A DNA stretch of 64,000 nt, taken from the NCBI RefSeq assembly GCF_005930355.1, contig NZ_VDBO01000001.1, forward strand, positions 1,213,339-1,277,338. Direction: 5' to 3'. Position 1 is the stretch's first letter. Every line of letters begins with the position of its first letter. Position numbers and translations under genes: made by a program. Below are positions 8,964-18,560 of the stretch, piece after piece. This DNA is from Paenibacillus sinopodophylli. Its GTDB lineage: Bacteria > Bacillota > Bacilli > Paenibacillales > Paenibacillaceae. The notes under the pieces were generated by a model that saw only the letters and a program-made list of their open reading frames with translations, had not been told where the DNA came from and made no database searches.

Positions 8964-9590
8964 TTATCGCATGCCGCCTGAATAAGGGGAATTTGCTGCA
9001 CTCTGAGCTTGCCAGCCTACATGCGAAATGACCGGACCAGCTTGTTGATAAGCATTAGTCGCTTCATATACAGGATTGAGCGGTGTGCTCGAATGTGTCG
9101 GTGTCATGCCGCCATAGCCGTTCTGATGGTTAGCTTGCGCATAACCTCCATAATTGGAAGCCGTGTGCTGCACATAATGCGACCCAGCATTCGAACTTGG
9201 CTGATAATACGAGTGTTGATTGTCATTTCCCGCTTGATAGCCGACATGCGCGATAACCGGGCCTACATTGCCAAATGCCGTCGCAGGCGATTGTGCGTAG
9301 CTTTGAACCGGTTGATGCGAGATGAATGAATGATTCGTTCCTACCGGATTAGTCGAGTTCAAATAGTTGTTAGGCGCATAATGCTGAATGCCTTGGTTGT
9401 AAGAATTAGACGCCTGATAACCACCCGGCACATTCGAAATAATAGCATTCGATTGGTTGCCAAAACTCGGTTGGCTGAGCTGTCCTTGATAATGCGATTG
9501 CACGTGTCCGATAGGCTCGTAATGCGTGCTTTGGTTCAGGAAGCCCTGTTGACCTTGATAATTACCCGGTTGTTGCGAATATTGATTCAC
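8964..9590 (-). CDS. Q/N/S/Y/H-rich low-complexity repeat protein
   Basis: About 208 residues, very rich in Gln, Asn, Ser, Tyr and His, with no signal peptide or membrane segment. A degenerate motif recurs: NAIISNVPGGYQASN, GPVIAHVGYQAGN and GPVISHVGWQAQS. I choose a GTG start at 9590 because AAGGAGG lies seven bases upstream; in-frame ATGs further out have no ribosome binding site. The composition resembles spore-coat or cell-surface proteins of spore formers, but no family is recognised. It has its own terminator and appears monocistronic. Confidence 0.75.
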   Translation of the reverse strand: MNQYSQQPGNYQGQQGFLNQSTHYEPIGHVQSHYQGQLSQPSFGNQSNAIISNVPGGYQASNSYNQGIQHYAPNNYLNSTNPVGTNHSFISHQPVQSYAQSPATAFGNVGPVIAHVGYQAGNDNQHSYYQPSSNAGSHYVQHTASNYGGYAQANHQNGYGGMTPTHSSTPLNPVYEATNAYQQAGPVISHVGWQAQSAANSPYSGGMR

Positions 9591-9692
9591 GTCGTGTCCT
9601 CCTTGGATTACAAGCATAAAGTCTTCAAGCAAGCCAAACACTCGCTTATGAAGCCTTCTTATTGTGTAGGAGTGACCCGTTTTTTATCAAAG

Positions 9693-10127
9693 TTATTTTT
9701 TGGATTTCCCGCCTGACAGCAGGATCGAATCCTCGACCTTAATGCATCGGTCCATAATGACCTCAAGCCCTGCTGAGGAGGCGATCTCTGCTGCTTCTTC
9801 GTTCGCAATGCCAAGTTGAAGCCAGAGCGTTTTGGCACCAATAGCAGCAGCCTCTTCCGCTACAGGCGGTGTATGCTCGCTTCTGCGAAATACATTCACA
9901 ATATCCACAGGAACAGGAATATCATGGAGCGAAGCATAGCTTTTTTGACCTAAGATCGTATCAGCGTTAGGATTAACGGGAATAATCGTATAGCCCTTTG
10001 CTTGCATCGCTTCGGATACCATATACGACACTCGCTCGGGGTTGTCAGACAGACCTACAACGGCTACCGTCGTGCTTCGCTCAAGAATTTCCTTTATCTG
10101 CTCACGTGTTGGATTCTGGAATCCCAT
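9693..10127 (-). CDS. CoA-binding domain protein (YccU-like)
   Basis: About 144 residues forming one Rossmann-like CoA-binding domain: VAVVGLSDNPERVSYMV (nucleotide loop), IPVNPNAD, and VNVFRRSEHTPPVAEEA. The family is widespread and binds CoA or a related nucleotide; its physiological role is unknown. Start at the ATG at 10127, where AGAGGTG lies upstream. A GTG three codons earlier overlaps the ribosome binding site. Confidence 0.88.
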   Translation of the reverse strand: MGFQNPTREQIKEILERSTTVAVVGLSDNPERVSYMVSEAMQAKGYTIIPVNPNADTILGQKSYASLHDIPVPVDIVNVFRRSEHTPPVAEEAAAIGAKTLWLQLGIANEEAAEIASSAGLEVIMDRCIKVEDSILLSGGKSKK

Positions 10128-10185
10128 CCTAATCACCTCTATTTCTCAAATGGATAAAACGGACTGCTGTTGCTGCTTATTCAAT

Positions 10186-11481
10186 CTAACCTTCAATCCA
10201 CTCTACGTTTGCGCCCAAAGCCTTCAAGTGGTCAAAATAGATCGGATACGATTTCGCTACATGATGAGCATCGCGAATGCGAATTGGCTGCTTGGCTCGC
10301 AAGCCTACAACCGTCAACGCCATGATGACGCGGTGATCATAATGTGCATTAATTTCAACACCGCCCTCTACGCCTTCTGGACGTCCATGAACGATAATCT
10401 CAGCTTGACGCTCCTCTACGTTTGCGCCAGCTTTGCGAAGCTCATTCAAATAATCGGTAATGCGGTCACATTCCTTGTATCTTAGGTTTTCTACATTGTA
10501 AAACCTTGAAGTACCTTCTGCAAACACAGCTGCTGCAACCATAGCCAGAACCGCATCCGTTGCATGATCGCCGTCGAACTCGACTGCTTTCAGCTTGCCA
10601 TTTCCTTTCACATGAACGATCCCGTTCTCATGTGTCAGCGGAACCTCCATCATCTGGAGCACGTCTACTACAGCACGCTCCCCTTGCTTGCTGCGCTCTT
10701 CCAACCGATGCACAATGACATCCGAATTCGTTACAGCAGCAGCTGCTAGAATCGCTGCCGAACCTGGATAATCTCCTTGCACAGAATAGGTTTTGGCTGC
10801 ATAGCTTTGATTGCCTGGAACTTGGAAGCGCATATAATCCTCATCCGCATGAATGATAATTCCCGCTTGCTCCAGAACCTCCAGCGTCTGGCCTACAACC
10901 ACTTTCGATTTCAAATCATGCAGCACTTCAATTTCACTGTCCTCTGGTAGCAGTGGAGTCAAAAAGAGGAGTGCGCTCAAAAATTGGGAGCTGATATTTC
11001 CTGAAACTTGAATTTTCCCGCCTTTTGGCGCTCCACCTTGAATCCGAATTGGAAGCTTGCCATCTTGGTGCTCAATCGTAACGCCCATTGCACTCAGTGC
11101 TGTGATCAGGTCGCTATGAGGCCTCTTGCCGAGGGAATCCGGATACCGATTGATGAAGGTAACGTCTGGGCACAAAGCCGCGATTGCCATTAAGAAGCGC
11201 AATACCGCCCCTGCATTTCCTACATCAAGCTGCTCCACTGGCTTCGGATTGCGGCCAAAGCCCGTAATGACGATCTTCTCGTCATCCTCCTCCACAATCG
11301 CCCCAAGATCACGGATACAACGGCGCATAGCGTCACTGTCCTCGCTGTGTGCTGGGAAATAAATGGTGCTCGTACCTTCCGCAAGTGCTGCAACCAGCAA
11401 ATAACGAGTTGTGTAGTTTTTCGAAGAAAGCGCTTGAAGTTCACCTTCAAGTCTTGGCGTTGGTGTAACTAAAACGTCCAT
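10186..11481 (-). CDS. aroA: 3-phosphoshikimate 1-carboxyvinyltransferase (EPSP synthase)
   Basis: A 431-residue enzyme that transfers enolpyruvyl from PEP to shikimate-3-phosphate in the shikimate pathway. Visible are SSKNYTTRYLLVAALAEG (residues about 19-36), GNAGAVLRFLMA for the PEP-site Gly-Asn-Ala-Gly region, and LRYKECDRI near the C-terminus. The N-terminus has SSKNYTTR where the classical E. coli type has KS(V/I)SNR. Preceded by aroK in the same direction, with a 75-bp gap holding a hairpin. Confidence 0.92.
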   Translation of the reverse strand: MDVLVTPTPRLEGELQALSSKNYTTRYLLVAALAEGTSTIYFPAHSEDSDAMRRCIRDLGAIVEEDDEKIVITGFGRNPKPVEQLDVGNAGAVLRFLMAIAALCPDVTFINRYPDSLGKRPHSDLITALSAMGVTIEHQDGKLPIRIQGGAPKGGKIQVSGNISSQFLSALLFLTPLLPEDSEIEVLHDLKSKVVVGQTLEVLEQAGIIIHADEDYMRFQVPGNQSYAAKTYSVQGDYPGSAAILAAAAVTNSDVIVHRLEERSKQGERAVVDVLQMMEVPLTHENGIVHVKGNGKLKAVEFDGDHATDAVLAMVAAAVFAEGTSRFYNVENLRYKECDRITDYLNELRKAGANVEERQAEIIVHGRPEGVEGGVEINAHYDHRVIMALTVVGLRAKQPIRIRDAHHVAKSYPIYFDHLKALGANVEWIEG

Positions 11482-11516
11482 AGTTCTATGATCTCCCTTA
11501 ACAATAATATATACAC

Positions 11517-11543
11517 TTTAACTGGCCTGCGAGGCCAGTTAAA
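11517..11543. other. Perfect palindrome between aroK and aroA
   Basis: Twelve-bp perfect stem TTTAACTGGCCT/AGGCCAGTTAAA with a 3-nt loop in the aroK-aroA gap. It lacks a strong T tract, so it may be a weak terminator, attenuator or RNA-processing site. Confidence 0.6.
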
Positions 11544-11556
11544 ATGATGTCCTTCT

Positions 11557-12111
11557 TCACGATGATGCCAAGCTCCATTGCTCCATAATGGCTGCAACGA
11601 CTTCTTCGGCAGTCATGCTAGTTGTATCAATAGATAGATGTGCGAAATCATACGCGTGCTTGCGCTGTTCAAGCAGTAAATGAACGCGTTCCTCTGCATC
11701 TCCCTGCAGCAACGGACGAGCTGTATCCGTCTTCACTCGAGCTAAGATCTGTTCCGGACTTGCTTTAAGCGCAACGACGAAACCATTATCCAGCATTAGC
11801 TCACGATTCGTCTCACGAAGGACAGCGCCGCCTCCAGTTGAAATCACGCAGCAATCCTCGCCGACTAGCAGCTGATGCAGCACCTTGGTTTCAATTTCAC
11901 GAAATGCGGCTTCTCCATCTGAAGCGAAAATATCAGAAATCAGTCTGTTTTCATACTTTTCGATTTCCTCATCACCATCGACCCGCTTCCAGCCGAGCTC
12001 CTCTGCTAGCAGCCTGCTGACCGTTGATTTGCCGGTTCCCATGAACCCGACCAGCACTAATTTACTTATTTGTTGCCCTTCCATCGTAAACGGTTCACCC
12101 TTTTCATTCAT
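11557..12111 (-). CDS. aroK: Shikimate kinase
   Basis: About 184 residues. A P-loop kinase that phosphorylates shikimate at the 3-hydroxyl, the step before AroA. The Walker A is GFMGTGKS, the shikimate-binding block is VDGDEEIEK, and STGGGAVLRE follows. The lid region contains ARVKTDTARPLL. The start is uncertain: the ATG at 12111 has only a weak site (TTTAGG), and a second ATG nine codons in follows AAAGGGTG. Confidence 0.92.
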   Translation of the reverse strand: MNEKGEPFTMEGQQISKLVLVGFMGTGKSTVSRLLAEELGWKRVDGDEEIEKYENRLISDIFASDGEAAFREIETKVLHQLLVGEDCCVISTGGGAVLRETNRELMLDNGFVVALKASPEQILARVKTDTARPLLQGDAEERVHLLLEQRKHAYDFAHLSIDTTSMTAEEVVAAIMEQWSLASS

Positions 12112-12229
12112 CCTAAACCATTTTTTCTACAACATCATATCATTTTTTTATTATTCTAGGGTATAAAAAAGTTGCATATGTCGTATGGATGATAAAGATG
12201 TTATTTCAAGAACAGGAGTGACGCCAGCG

Positions 12230-12553
12230 ATGACCAGTGATCAATCTTGGCAAGGTCTGCATCCGACACAGAAACGTATCCATCGCATTCTCGATCCTGA
12301 TCATCCCCTCTGCCGAGAGGATGTCGTCTGGATGCTTGAATTTATTAAAAAAAAGGTGGCTGACGAAGATCCAGCCTTAATGGATCTTTCGCAGCCACGT
12401 TTATTGCAAAACTTTCGTTTTTTTGCTGAAGCAGCCATGTCGCTCATACATCGGAGGCATTACTCCGACCAAGAAGCAGACCGACTACGTGAATGGCTGA
12501 GACAAGCAACCTTCGGCTTGCATATCGTCCATCCACAAGAGCCAAAGCCTTAG
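12230..12553 (+). CDS. Uncharacterised small cytosolic protein
   Basis: About 107 residues, with no signal peptide, membrane segment or Cys cluster. It is mostly helical in character (DVVWMLEFIKKKVADED, ADRLREWLRQATFG). I choose the ATG at 12230 because ACAGGAGTG lies upstream; an in-frame ATG at 12185 lacks a site. It sits divergent from aroK and convergent with gnd. I do not recognise a family. Confidence 0.6.
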   Translation: MTSDQSWQGLHPTQKRIHRILDPDHPLCREDVVWMLEFIKKKVADEDPALMDLSQPRLLQNFRFFAEAAMSLIHRRHYSDQEADRLREWLRQATFGLHIVHPQEPKP

Positions 12554-12568
12554 GATATAGCTATACGA

Positions 12569-13981
12569 TTAAGATTGCATCCAGTTGAAGTGGAAGCTTC
12601 CTTCTTTGTCCAAACGTTTGAACGTATGTGCACCGAAGTAATCGCGCTGTGCTTGAAGCAGGTTAGCTGGCAGACGCTCTGTACGGTAGCTGTCGAAATA
12701 AGCGATAGCGCTTGAGAATGCTGGAACCGGTACGCCGTTAGCAACAGCAGTCGCAATCACTTCACGCCATGCGCCTTGATACGTTTCAACAATGTTTTGG
12801 AAGTAAGAATCCAGCAACAAGTTGCGTAGGTTAGGATCACGGTCGTAAGCATCTTTGATGTTCTGCAAGAAGCGTGCACGGATAATGCAGCCGCCGCGGA
12901 AGATCATCGCGATTTCGCCATATTGAAGATCCCAGTTATATTCTTCAGAAGCTGCACGCATTTGAGCAAAGCCTTGTGCGTATGAGCAGATCTTGCTTGC
13001 AAACAATGCTTTACGAACAGATTCGATAAACGCAGCTCTATCACCTGTGAACGGTGTTTTTGCAGGACCGTTAAGCACTTTGCTTGCTGCTACGCGCTCT
13101 TCCTTCATCGCGGACAAGAAGCGAGTGAAAACCGATTCAGTGATAATGGAAAGTGGTACTCCAAGATCAAGTGAGCTTTGGCTCGTCCATTTTCCTGTTC
13201 CTTTTTGACCAGCGGAATCCAGAATGACGTCAACCATCGGCTTGCCAGTTTCTGGATCGTATTTGGAGAAGATATCCGTTGTAATTTCGATTAGGTAACT
13301 GTCAAGCTCGCCTTTGTTCCACTCTGAGAAAATGGAATGAAGCTCTTCTGCACTAACGTCAAGCACGTTTTTGAGCAGGTCGTATGCTTCACAAATCAAC
13401 TGCATGTCACCGTACTCAATGCCGTTATGCACCATCTTCACATAGTGACCTGCGCCATCTGGTCCGATATATGTACAGCAAGCATCGTCGCCTACTTTAG
13501 CGGAGATCGCTTTAAGAATGGGTTCAACAAGCTCATAAGCAGATTTCTGACCGCCTGGCATAATGGAAGGGCCTTTCAATGCGCCTTCTTCGCCGCCTGA
13601 CACGCCTGTACCAATGAAGCGGAAGCCTTTTGCTTCAAGATCTTTACTGCGACGAACGGTATCAGGGAAATAAGCGTTACCGCCATCAATAATGATGTCG
13701 CCCTCTGCCAAATGCGGTACGAGCGAATCAATCGTTGCATCAGTACCAGCGCCTGCTTGTACCATGATTAGAATTTTGCGCGGAACTTCAAGCGATTGCA
13801 CGAATTCTTCAATACTGTATGTTGGGACAAGGTTTTTGCCCGCTGCTTCTTGTACGAGGTCATCTGTCTTCTCGCGGGAGCGGTTGAACACCGATACCGT
13901 GAAGCCTCTGCTTTCAATGTTAAGGGCAAGGTTTTTACCCATTACGGCCAATCCGATTACGCCAATTTGCTGTTTAGACAT
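12569..13981 (-). CDS. gnd: 6-phosphogluconate dehydrogenase (decarboxylating)
   Basis: A 470-residue pentose-phosphate enzyme converting 6-phosphogluconate to ribulose-5-phosphate and CO2 with NAD(P) reduction. Visible are the nucleotide fold [15 protein letters not shown], the substrate block [20 protein letters not shown], the catalytic Lys region [16 protein letters not shown] and C-terminal [12 protein letters not shown]. The full length is present. Confidence 0.95.
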   Translation of the reverse strand: MSKQQIGVIGLAVMGKNLALNIESRGFTVSVFNRSREKTDDLVQEAAGKNLVPTYSIEEFVQSLEVPRKILIMVQAGAGTDATIDSLVPHLAEGDIIIDGGNAYFPDTVRRSKDLEAKGFRFIGTGVSGGEEGALKGPSIMPGGQKSAYELVEPILKAISAKVGDDACCTYIGPDGAGHYVKMVHNGIEYGDMQLICEAYDLLKNVLDVSAEELHSIFSEWNKGELDSYLIEITTDIFSKYDPETGKPMVDVILDSAGQKGTGKWTSQSSLDLGVPLSIITESVFTRFLSAMKEERVAASKVLNGPAKTPFTGDRAAFIESVRKALFASKICSYAQGFAQMRAASEEYNWDLQYGEIAMIFRGGCIIRARFLQNIKDAYDRDPNLRNLLLDSYFQNIVETYQGAWREVIATAVANGVPVPAFSSAIAYFDSYRTERLPANLLQAQRDYFGAHTFKRLDKEGSFHFNWMQS

Positions 13982-14184
13982 CTGGTTCTTCCATCCTTCA
14001 TCATCTATTTTGGGTCACAATAGTTTTATTTTACTCTTTTTATTCCAAGAAGAAAACTGTCTATGCGGAAAAATGTCGATAAACCTGCATTAGTTTTATT
14101 GACTGGATTAAAAAGTTTAGCTTATAAATGCCTAAACCATCTGCATTTTTACCGATTTAGTGCCTCCATTCCGAGCGTCAGTAC

Positions 14185-14240
14185 AACCTAAAAACGATCA
14201 ACAGCTGAAGGCATAAGCAGCGTTTGATCGTTTTTAGGTT
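14185..14240. terminator. Bidirectional terminator between gnd and the next gene
   Basis: A 17-bp perfect inverted repeat (AACCTAAAAACGATCAA and complement) spaced by 22 nt, with the A and T tracts inside the arms as in typical bidirectional terminators. It lies just downstream of the minus-strand gene ending at 14266. The rest of the interval 13982-14184 shows no gene. Confidence 0.75.
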
Positions 14241-14265
14241 ATTATGGGGGAGTCAGCATCTATCA

Positions 14266-14862
14266 TCAAAGCTCCAGTTGCAGCATTTCCGAGCGAAGTG
14301 CGAGCAATCGTTCTTTCGACTCCGTAACCGCTTCCTCATCCGTGCCTTGCAGGGCGTCAAACAGCATCGACAACTCATAATCCAGCTCATAACGAAGGAC
14401 GATGGCTCTTTCTTCAGCCCGCTTCGATTGAAACGCTCTAATCATTTCTTCTATTGTAACGAAAGGCTTCTTCTGATAAATAATCCGATGTTCCATACCG
14501 GACACCTCCACAAGTCGTATAATCTCACCGAACATAATACTCTCAATGACGATTTGACGATCTTTAATGCGCTTCACAACCGCATGTCCACGTGTGTCAT
14601 TAATCAGCTTTTCAATCAATTCCGACAGCTTCTCGTCTTTAATGATGTAGTCTCCGACAATTTTGTAACGGTTTTTCATTCGTTGGAATTGAAGCTTTAC
14701 GAGCTTGCGGCCCGTTCGAATCGAAACAAGAAACTGTCCCTCCGTCTCGCTCCAATACAAGGAATAACCCTCCTGAATAAGATCACGGATGAGATTTTGG
14801 ATTTGCCGGCGGTCAAATCGCAGTTCCAAATTGCAATATTCGACTTCATGGCTTTTGTTCAC
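14266..14862 (-). CDS. Uncharacterised cytosolic protein, about 198 aa
   Basis: A charged soluble protein with no membrane segment or Cys motif. The N-terminal half has alternating strands (YSLYWSETEGQFLVSIRTGR, LVKLQFQRMKNRYKIVGDY) and the C-terminal half is helical (EEMIRAFQSKRAEERAIVLR). A GTG start at 14862 with GGGAGGG upstream is well supported. The gene is monocistronic, between its own terminator and that of proS. I do not recognise a family. Confidence 0.65.
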   Translation of the reverse strand: MNKSHEVEYCNLELRFDRRQIQNLIRDLIQEGYSLYWSETEGQFLVSIRTGRKLVKLQFQRMKNRYKIVGDYIIKDEKLSELIEKLINDTRGHAVVKRIKDRQIVIESIMFGEIIRLVEVSGMEHRIIYQKKPFVTIEEMIRAFQSKRAEERAIVLRYELDYELSMLFDALQGTDEEAVTESKERLLALRSEMLQLEL

Positions 14863-14996
14863 GGCAATCCCTCCCTTAACTCAGTTTAGTTGACGAAATG
14901 TTCTGATAATTTGTTCTTACTTTTATCTTATACTTCATCTTATGTTCTGGCAACTTGGATTATTGACTAATTTTACTTCGAAAGGCTACTTTCGTT

Positions 14997-15043
14997 AAAA
15001 AAGGGCGCGGCCGCCTCCAATTGAAGACGGCTCGTACCCTTTA
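14997..15043 (-). terminator. Probable terminator of proS
   Basis: On the minus strand, AAAGGG and GCCGTC arms pair across about 40 nt with GGCGGC and CCCTTTTTT, with a T run at the 3' side. The stem is interrupted, so the call is moderate. Confidence 0.6.
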
Positions 15044-15116
15044 GGTGCTTATATTTGTTAGGCGATAATGGAATTTTTAGCACTCGACTGCACTTACTAC
15101 TCGATTCCTAAGCGGA

Positions 15117-16838
15117 TTAATAATCTGTACCTAGGGCGAAAGCCAGCGCAGCCTCTAATGCCATTTGGTGAAGCTCACCGGACTTTCTCACCTTGAGCTC
15201 CACAATTCCTTCTGCTGCCTGTTTGCCGATGACAATACGAAGCGGTATTCCAATGAGATCAGAATCCTTGAACTTAACGCCAGGACGCTCGTCGCGATCA
15301 TCCAGAAGCGTCTCTACCCCTGCTGCGCTAAGTCTAGCTGCAATATGTGCCGCCAAATCCATTTGGACCGCATCCTTTACCGATACGGGTACGACATGAA
15401 CCTGATAAGGAGCAATCGCTCGGGGCCACACAATGCCATTATGATCGGAATGCTGCTCGAGTACAGCAGACAACAGCCTCGATACGCCGATCCCATAACA
15501 ACCCATAATGAATGGCTGCTCCTTGCCCGAAGCATTCAAATACTTAGCCTGCAGCGTCTCACTGTATTTCGTGCCTAGCTTGAATACATGTCCGACCTCA
15601 ATGCCGCGGTGAAAAGCTAATCGGCCATCCGCACAGCGCGGACAACAATCTCCCGCTTCCGCATTGCGATAATCACCTGCTTCCGCTTTCAATATAAGGG
15701 AAGATGGTTGTTCGATATGCAGATGATAGTCCTTTTCGTTCGCTCCCGCAATTCCGCTCTCCATGTTAAGCACAGCGTAATCGGCAAAGATCGGTATGTG
15801 AAGACCGATTGGTCCTGCGAAACCCGTTGGGGCTCCCGTGACTCGCTCTGTCGTCGCTTGATCTGCTAGCTCCACATGTACAGCAGCTAACTGATTTTTC
15901 ACTTTTATTTCGTTGACCTCATGATCTCCGCGTACAATAACGGCTACTGGCTTACCATCTGCTAAATAGATCAATGTTTTCATGAATGCTTCAGCACCAA
16001 GCCCGAATGCTTCTGTAAGCTGATCTATTTTTTTAATGTCCGGCGTATGAAGTCGCTTAGGCTCACTCAGCTGTCTATTCTGTACAATCGAAGGATTGCC
16101 GGCAGTCTGATTGTGGAACCCGTACTCTGCCTTCTCCAGATTGGCTGCATAGCTGCACGATTGACATACTGCAATCGTGTCCTCGCCAATATCGGCGAGT
16201 GCCATGAATTCATGGGTACCGCCTTCTCCGCCGATCGAGCCCGCATCTGCTTCTACCGCGCGGAAATAAAGGTTGCAGCGCGTAAATATTCGATGGTAAG
16301 CTTCGTACATACTCGTATAGCTGCGGTGAAGCCCTTCCCAATCTGCATCGAAGGAATACGCATCTTTCATTAAGAACTCCCTGCCTCGCAGCAAACCATA
16401 TCGCGGCCGCTTCTCATCGCGGAATTTCGTTTGAATCTGATAGAGGGTGATCGGAAGCTGTCTGTAGGAATTCACCTCGCCCCGAACTAAAGTTGTAATA
16501 ACCTCCTCATGTGTCGGTCCAAGTGTAAATTCCCGATCATGACGATCCCGCAGACGCATCAGCTCAGGACCATACACCTCATAACGGCCGGATTCTCGCC
16601 ATAGCTCAGCAGGCTGCATCGATGGCATCAGTACCTCCTGCGCACCTGAAGCGTCCATCTCCTCGCGAACAATTTGCTCTAATTTGCGCAATACGCGCCT
16701 GCCAAGCGGCAAATACGTGTAAATACCAGCTGCTAGCTGTCTAATTAGGCCGGCACGCAGCATCAGTTGATGGCTAGCTGCTTCAGCCTCCGAAGGCGCT
16801 TCGCGCAGGGTTGGCATTAATAGTTGGCTCTGTCTCAT
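15117..16838 (-). CDS. proS: Prolyl-tRNA synthetase (bacterial type)
   Basis: A 573-residue class II aminoacyl-tRNA synthetase charging tRNA-Pro. Visible are motif 2 TKFRDEKRPRYGLLRGREF, the proline-site block GGEGGTHEFMALADIGED, an editing/insertion region in the middle with a CPRC-like pair around residue 410, motif 3 GCYGIGVSRL and an anticodon-binding C-terminal domain. GGAGGT precedes the ATG by about eight bases. Expression is controlled by the T-box leader directly upstream. Confidence 0.94.
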   Translation of the reverse strand: MRQSQLLMPTLREAPSEAEAASHQLMLRAGLIRQLAAGIYTYLPLGRRVLRKLEQIVREEMDASGAQEVLMPSMQPAELWRESGRYEVYGPELMRLRDRHDREFTLGPTHEEVITTLVRGEVNSYRQLPITLYQIQTKFRDEKRPRYGLLRGREFLMKDAYSFDADWEGLHRSYTSMYEAYHRIFTRCNLYFRAVEADAGSIGGEGGTHEFMALADIGEDTIAVCQSCSYAANLEKAEYGFHNQTAGNPSIVQNRQLSEPKRLHTPDIKKIDQLTEAFGLGAEAFMKTLIYLADGKPVAVIVRGDHEVNEIKVKNQLAAVHVELADQATTERVTGAPTGFAGPIGLHIPIFADYAVLNMESGIAGANEKDYHLHIEQPSSLILKAEAGDYRNAEAGDCCPRCADGRLAFHRGIEVGHVFKLGTKYSETLQAKYLNASGKEQPFIMGCYGIGVSRLLSAVLEQHSDHNGIVWPRAIAPYQVHVVPVSVKDAVQMDLAAHIAARLSAAGVETLLDDRDERPGVKFKDSDLIGIPLRIVIGKQAAEGIVELKVRKSGELHQMALEAALAFALGTDY

Positions 16839-16880
16839 GTGAAAATACCTCCAGTCATTACATTTCTAGATATAAACACC

Positions 16881-17240
16881 AAAAAGAACGCATTCGAAAG
16901 GGACGAATGCGTTCGTGGTACCACCCTTATATAGCCGCCATTCAAGGTGAAACGGCTGTCGCCGTCCTTTGACGGCGCAGCGCGTTTCAGTCCGAGAAAT
17001 ATAAGCCCTTTATAAGCCAAAAAACTTATAAACTCTTATATTTGAACAAATGGCTGCCCTCAATCGATAACGGAATGAAAATTCCGGCGGCCGTAAGCTA
17101 TGCAGCTTACGGTCGCAGCTCACAAGATAGGAATGTATCAAACGTTTATAGAAGCCTTACAGCCTACCCGGCTTCCTCTCTGCATAAACGCAGCTTGATT
17201 CATATAGTCTTGGTCAACGCCGTTCGTTTGTCATGAACTT
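16881..17240 (-). promoter_or_regulatory. T-box riboswitch leader of proS
   Basis: On the minus strand the T-box sequence AAGGGTGGTACCACG lies at 16914-16928. It is followed by terminator stem GAACGCATTCG/CGAATGCGTTC (16886-16914) and TTTTT (16881-16885). Stem I-like sequence near 17161-17200 includes GCAGAGAGGAAGCC and the pairing arms CGTTTAT/ATAAACG. Uncharged tRNA-Pro should favour the antiterminator. I could not assign the proline specifier codon with certainty; a CCT in ACATTCCTATC (about 17125-17135) is a candidate. Confidence 0.88.
16950..17044 (+). repeat. Dispersed intergenic repeat, copy A, inside the T-box leader
   Basis: About 95 bp running from AAACGGCTGTCGCCGTCC to AAACTTATAAACTCTTATAT. 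It is clearly homologous, by eye about three-quarters identical, to copy B at 26803-26895. It contains two potential hairpins (GCCGTCC...GGACGGC-like and TTATAAG/CTTATAA). Here it occupies the linker between Stem I and the antiterminator of the proS T-box. Confidence 0.75.
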
Positions 17241-17246
17241 TTGACA

Positions 17247-17275
17247 AATTTACAATACAACGTAGATGAAGTCAA
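17247..17275 (-). promoter_or_regulatory. Probable promoter of the proS T-box transcript
   Basis: -35 TTGACT (17270-17275), 17-bp spacer, -10 TAAATT (17247-17252) on the minus strand, just upstream of Stem I. The stretch 17276-17408 contains no gene that I can support. Confidence 0.55.
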
Positions 17276-17408
17276 GCATATTCTCGTGCCAGCTTCCTAT
17301 ACAAATGAAACGAAATAGCTGCATGCTGTTCGCGCTTCTTGAACAAAATCATTCTCAAGATCGCGCTGCTGCTTCACTTGTTTAACTTTTATAGCCGTAT
17401 TTATCTCA

Positions 17409-18560
17409 TCAGCTTGTGCGATTAGGTCTTAATACAACAGAGCCGAATGTAATCAATACTGCTGCAAACAAAAGCAGAATCAAGAGCTGCCAGCCGATAT
17501 CGGAATAGCTGCCGCCTCCACCTAGTTGGTCAATCGCCTGAATTGCCCATTTCTGCGGGGTGAAATTAGCCAGCTTCTGCATGAAATCAGGCAACATTGA
17601 CAGTGGAAAGAAACAGCCGCTGACAAGGCAGGATGGGATGATGATCAGATTGTTGATCTGCGAGAGCTGGTTACTATTTCGTACAAGACCTGCTGTCGCA
17701 GATGACAGACCAACGGCAGCAAAAAGGAAACATTCTAAAACGAGCAGCAAAGAACCAAAAGAAATGCCCGGCGAATAGCCAAAAACGTGATACAGCAGCA
17801 CTAAAAAAATAACAAGCTGGATCGTGCCTACCAGCATACTCCCCATAAAGTTGCCGAAAGCGATGTCCATCGAACGCAGCGGAGCCGTATACATTCTAGC
17901 CATGACTCTCGTCTCGCGATCCTCCATAACAAAACCGATGGATTGACTGACTAACAGCATAAGAAACATGAGAATAAGTCCAATCATCATAGGACTTGAG
18001 ACAATTTGGCCGAGCTTCATTTCCTTATTCACAGCACTAACAACTGGCACTGCTTGCGCTTGAAGCAAGGCCGTCAGCAGCGTAGGATCAACTTCCGAAG
18101 TTTCTGAACTCCTAGCCAGCTCTGCTGATTCGTAAATGCGATCAACTTCCGCGCTGAGCATTGCCGCGAGCGAAGCATTCCATAATTGCTCATTCATTTG
18201 GTACACGACCGGCTTCGAGCGGACGCCATCCAGCAGTTGTGATGAGAAATCAGATGGAACATAGATCGCAGCATCTGCTTTGCCAGCAAGGACAAGCTCT
18301 TTCAGCTCATTCTCCGAAAGCTTAGTATCTTTTAGAATTCCATAATACGGCATCTGCCCCTGTTCGGAAGTTAAATAAGCACCATACGAGCCTTGATCCG
18401 CATTGTTGACGACAATAATCGCTTTATTGGCATTCAAACCTGTGAGCAATCCCGCCATTAAGGACAAGATGAGCGCCGGAAGCACCACATTCATAATTAC
18501 GCCGCGCCGTGATCCCATCGTTCTGCGAATAAGTTGAGCAGCTATATGCAAGCTAGGCAT
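17409..18560 (-). CDS. ABC-2 type transporter permease
   Basis: A 383-residue membrane protein with the ABC-2 layout: one N-terminal membrane segment (VVLPALILSLMAGLLTGL), a large external domain, then five or six C-terminal segments. The block VMEDRETRVMARMYTAPL between segments is typical of drug/lipid exporters of the YhfI/BcrB-like group. Its start overlaps the end of the preceding permease gene by eight bases, so the two permeases probably form a heterodimer served by the ATPase at 19735. Confidence 0.87.
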   Translation of the reverse strand: MPSLHIAAQLIRRTMGSRRGVIMNVVLPALILSLMAGLLTGLNANKAIIVVNNADQGSYGAYLTSEQGQMPYYGILKDTKLSENELKELVLAGKADAAIYVPSDFSSQLLDGVRSKPVVYQMNEQLWNASLAAMLSAEVDRIYESAELARSSETSEVDPTLLTALLQAQAVPVVSAVNKEMKLGQIVSSPMMIGLILMFLMLLVSQSIGFVMEDRETRVMARMYTAPLRSMDIAFGNFMGSMLVGTIQLVIFLVLLYHVFGYSPGISFGSLLLVLECFLFAAVGLSSATAGLVRNSNQLSQINNLIIIPSCLVSGCFFPLSMLPDFMQKLANFTPQKWAIQAIDQLGGGGSYSDIGWQLLILLLFAAVLITFGSVVLRPNRTS

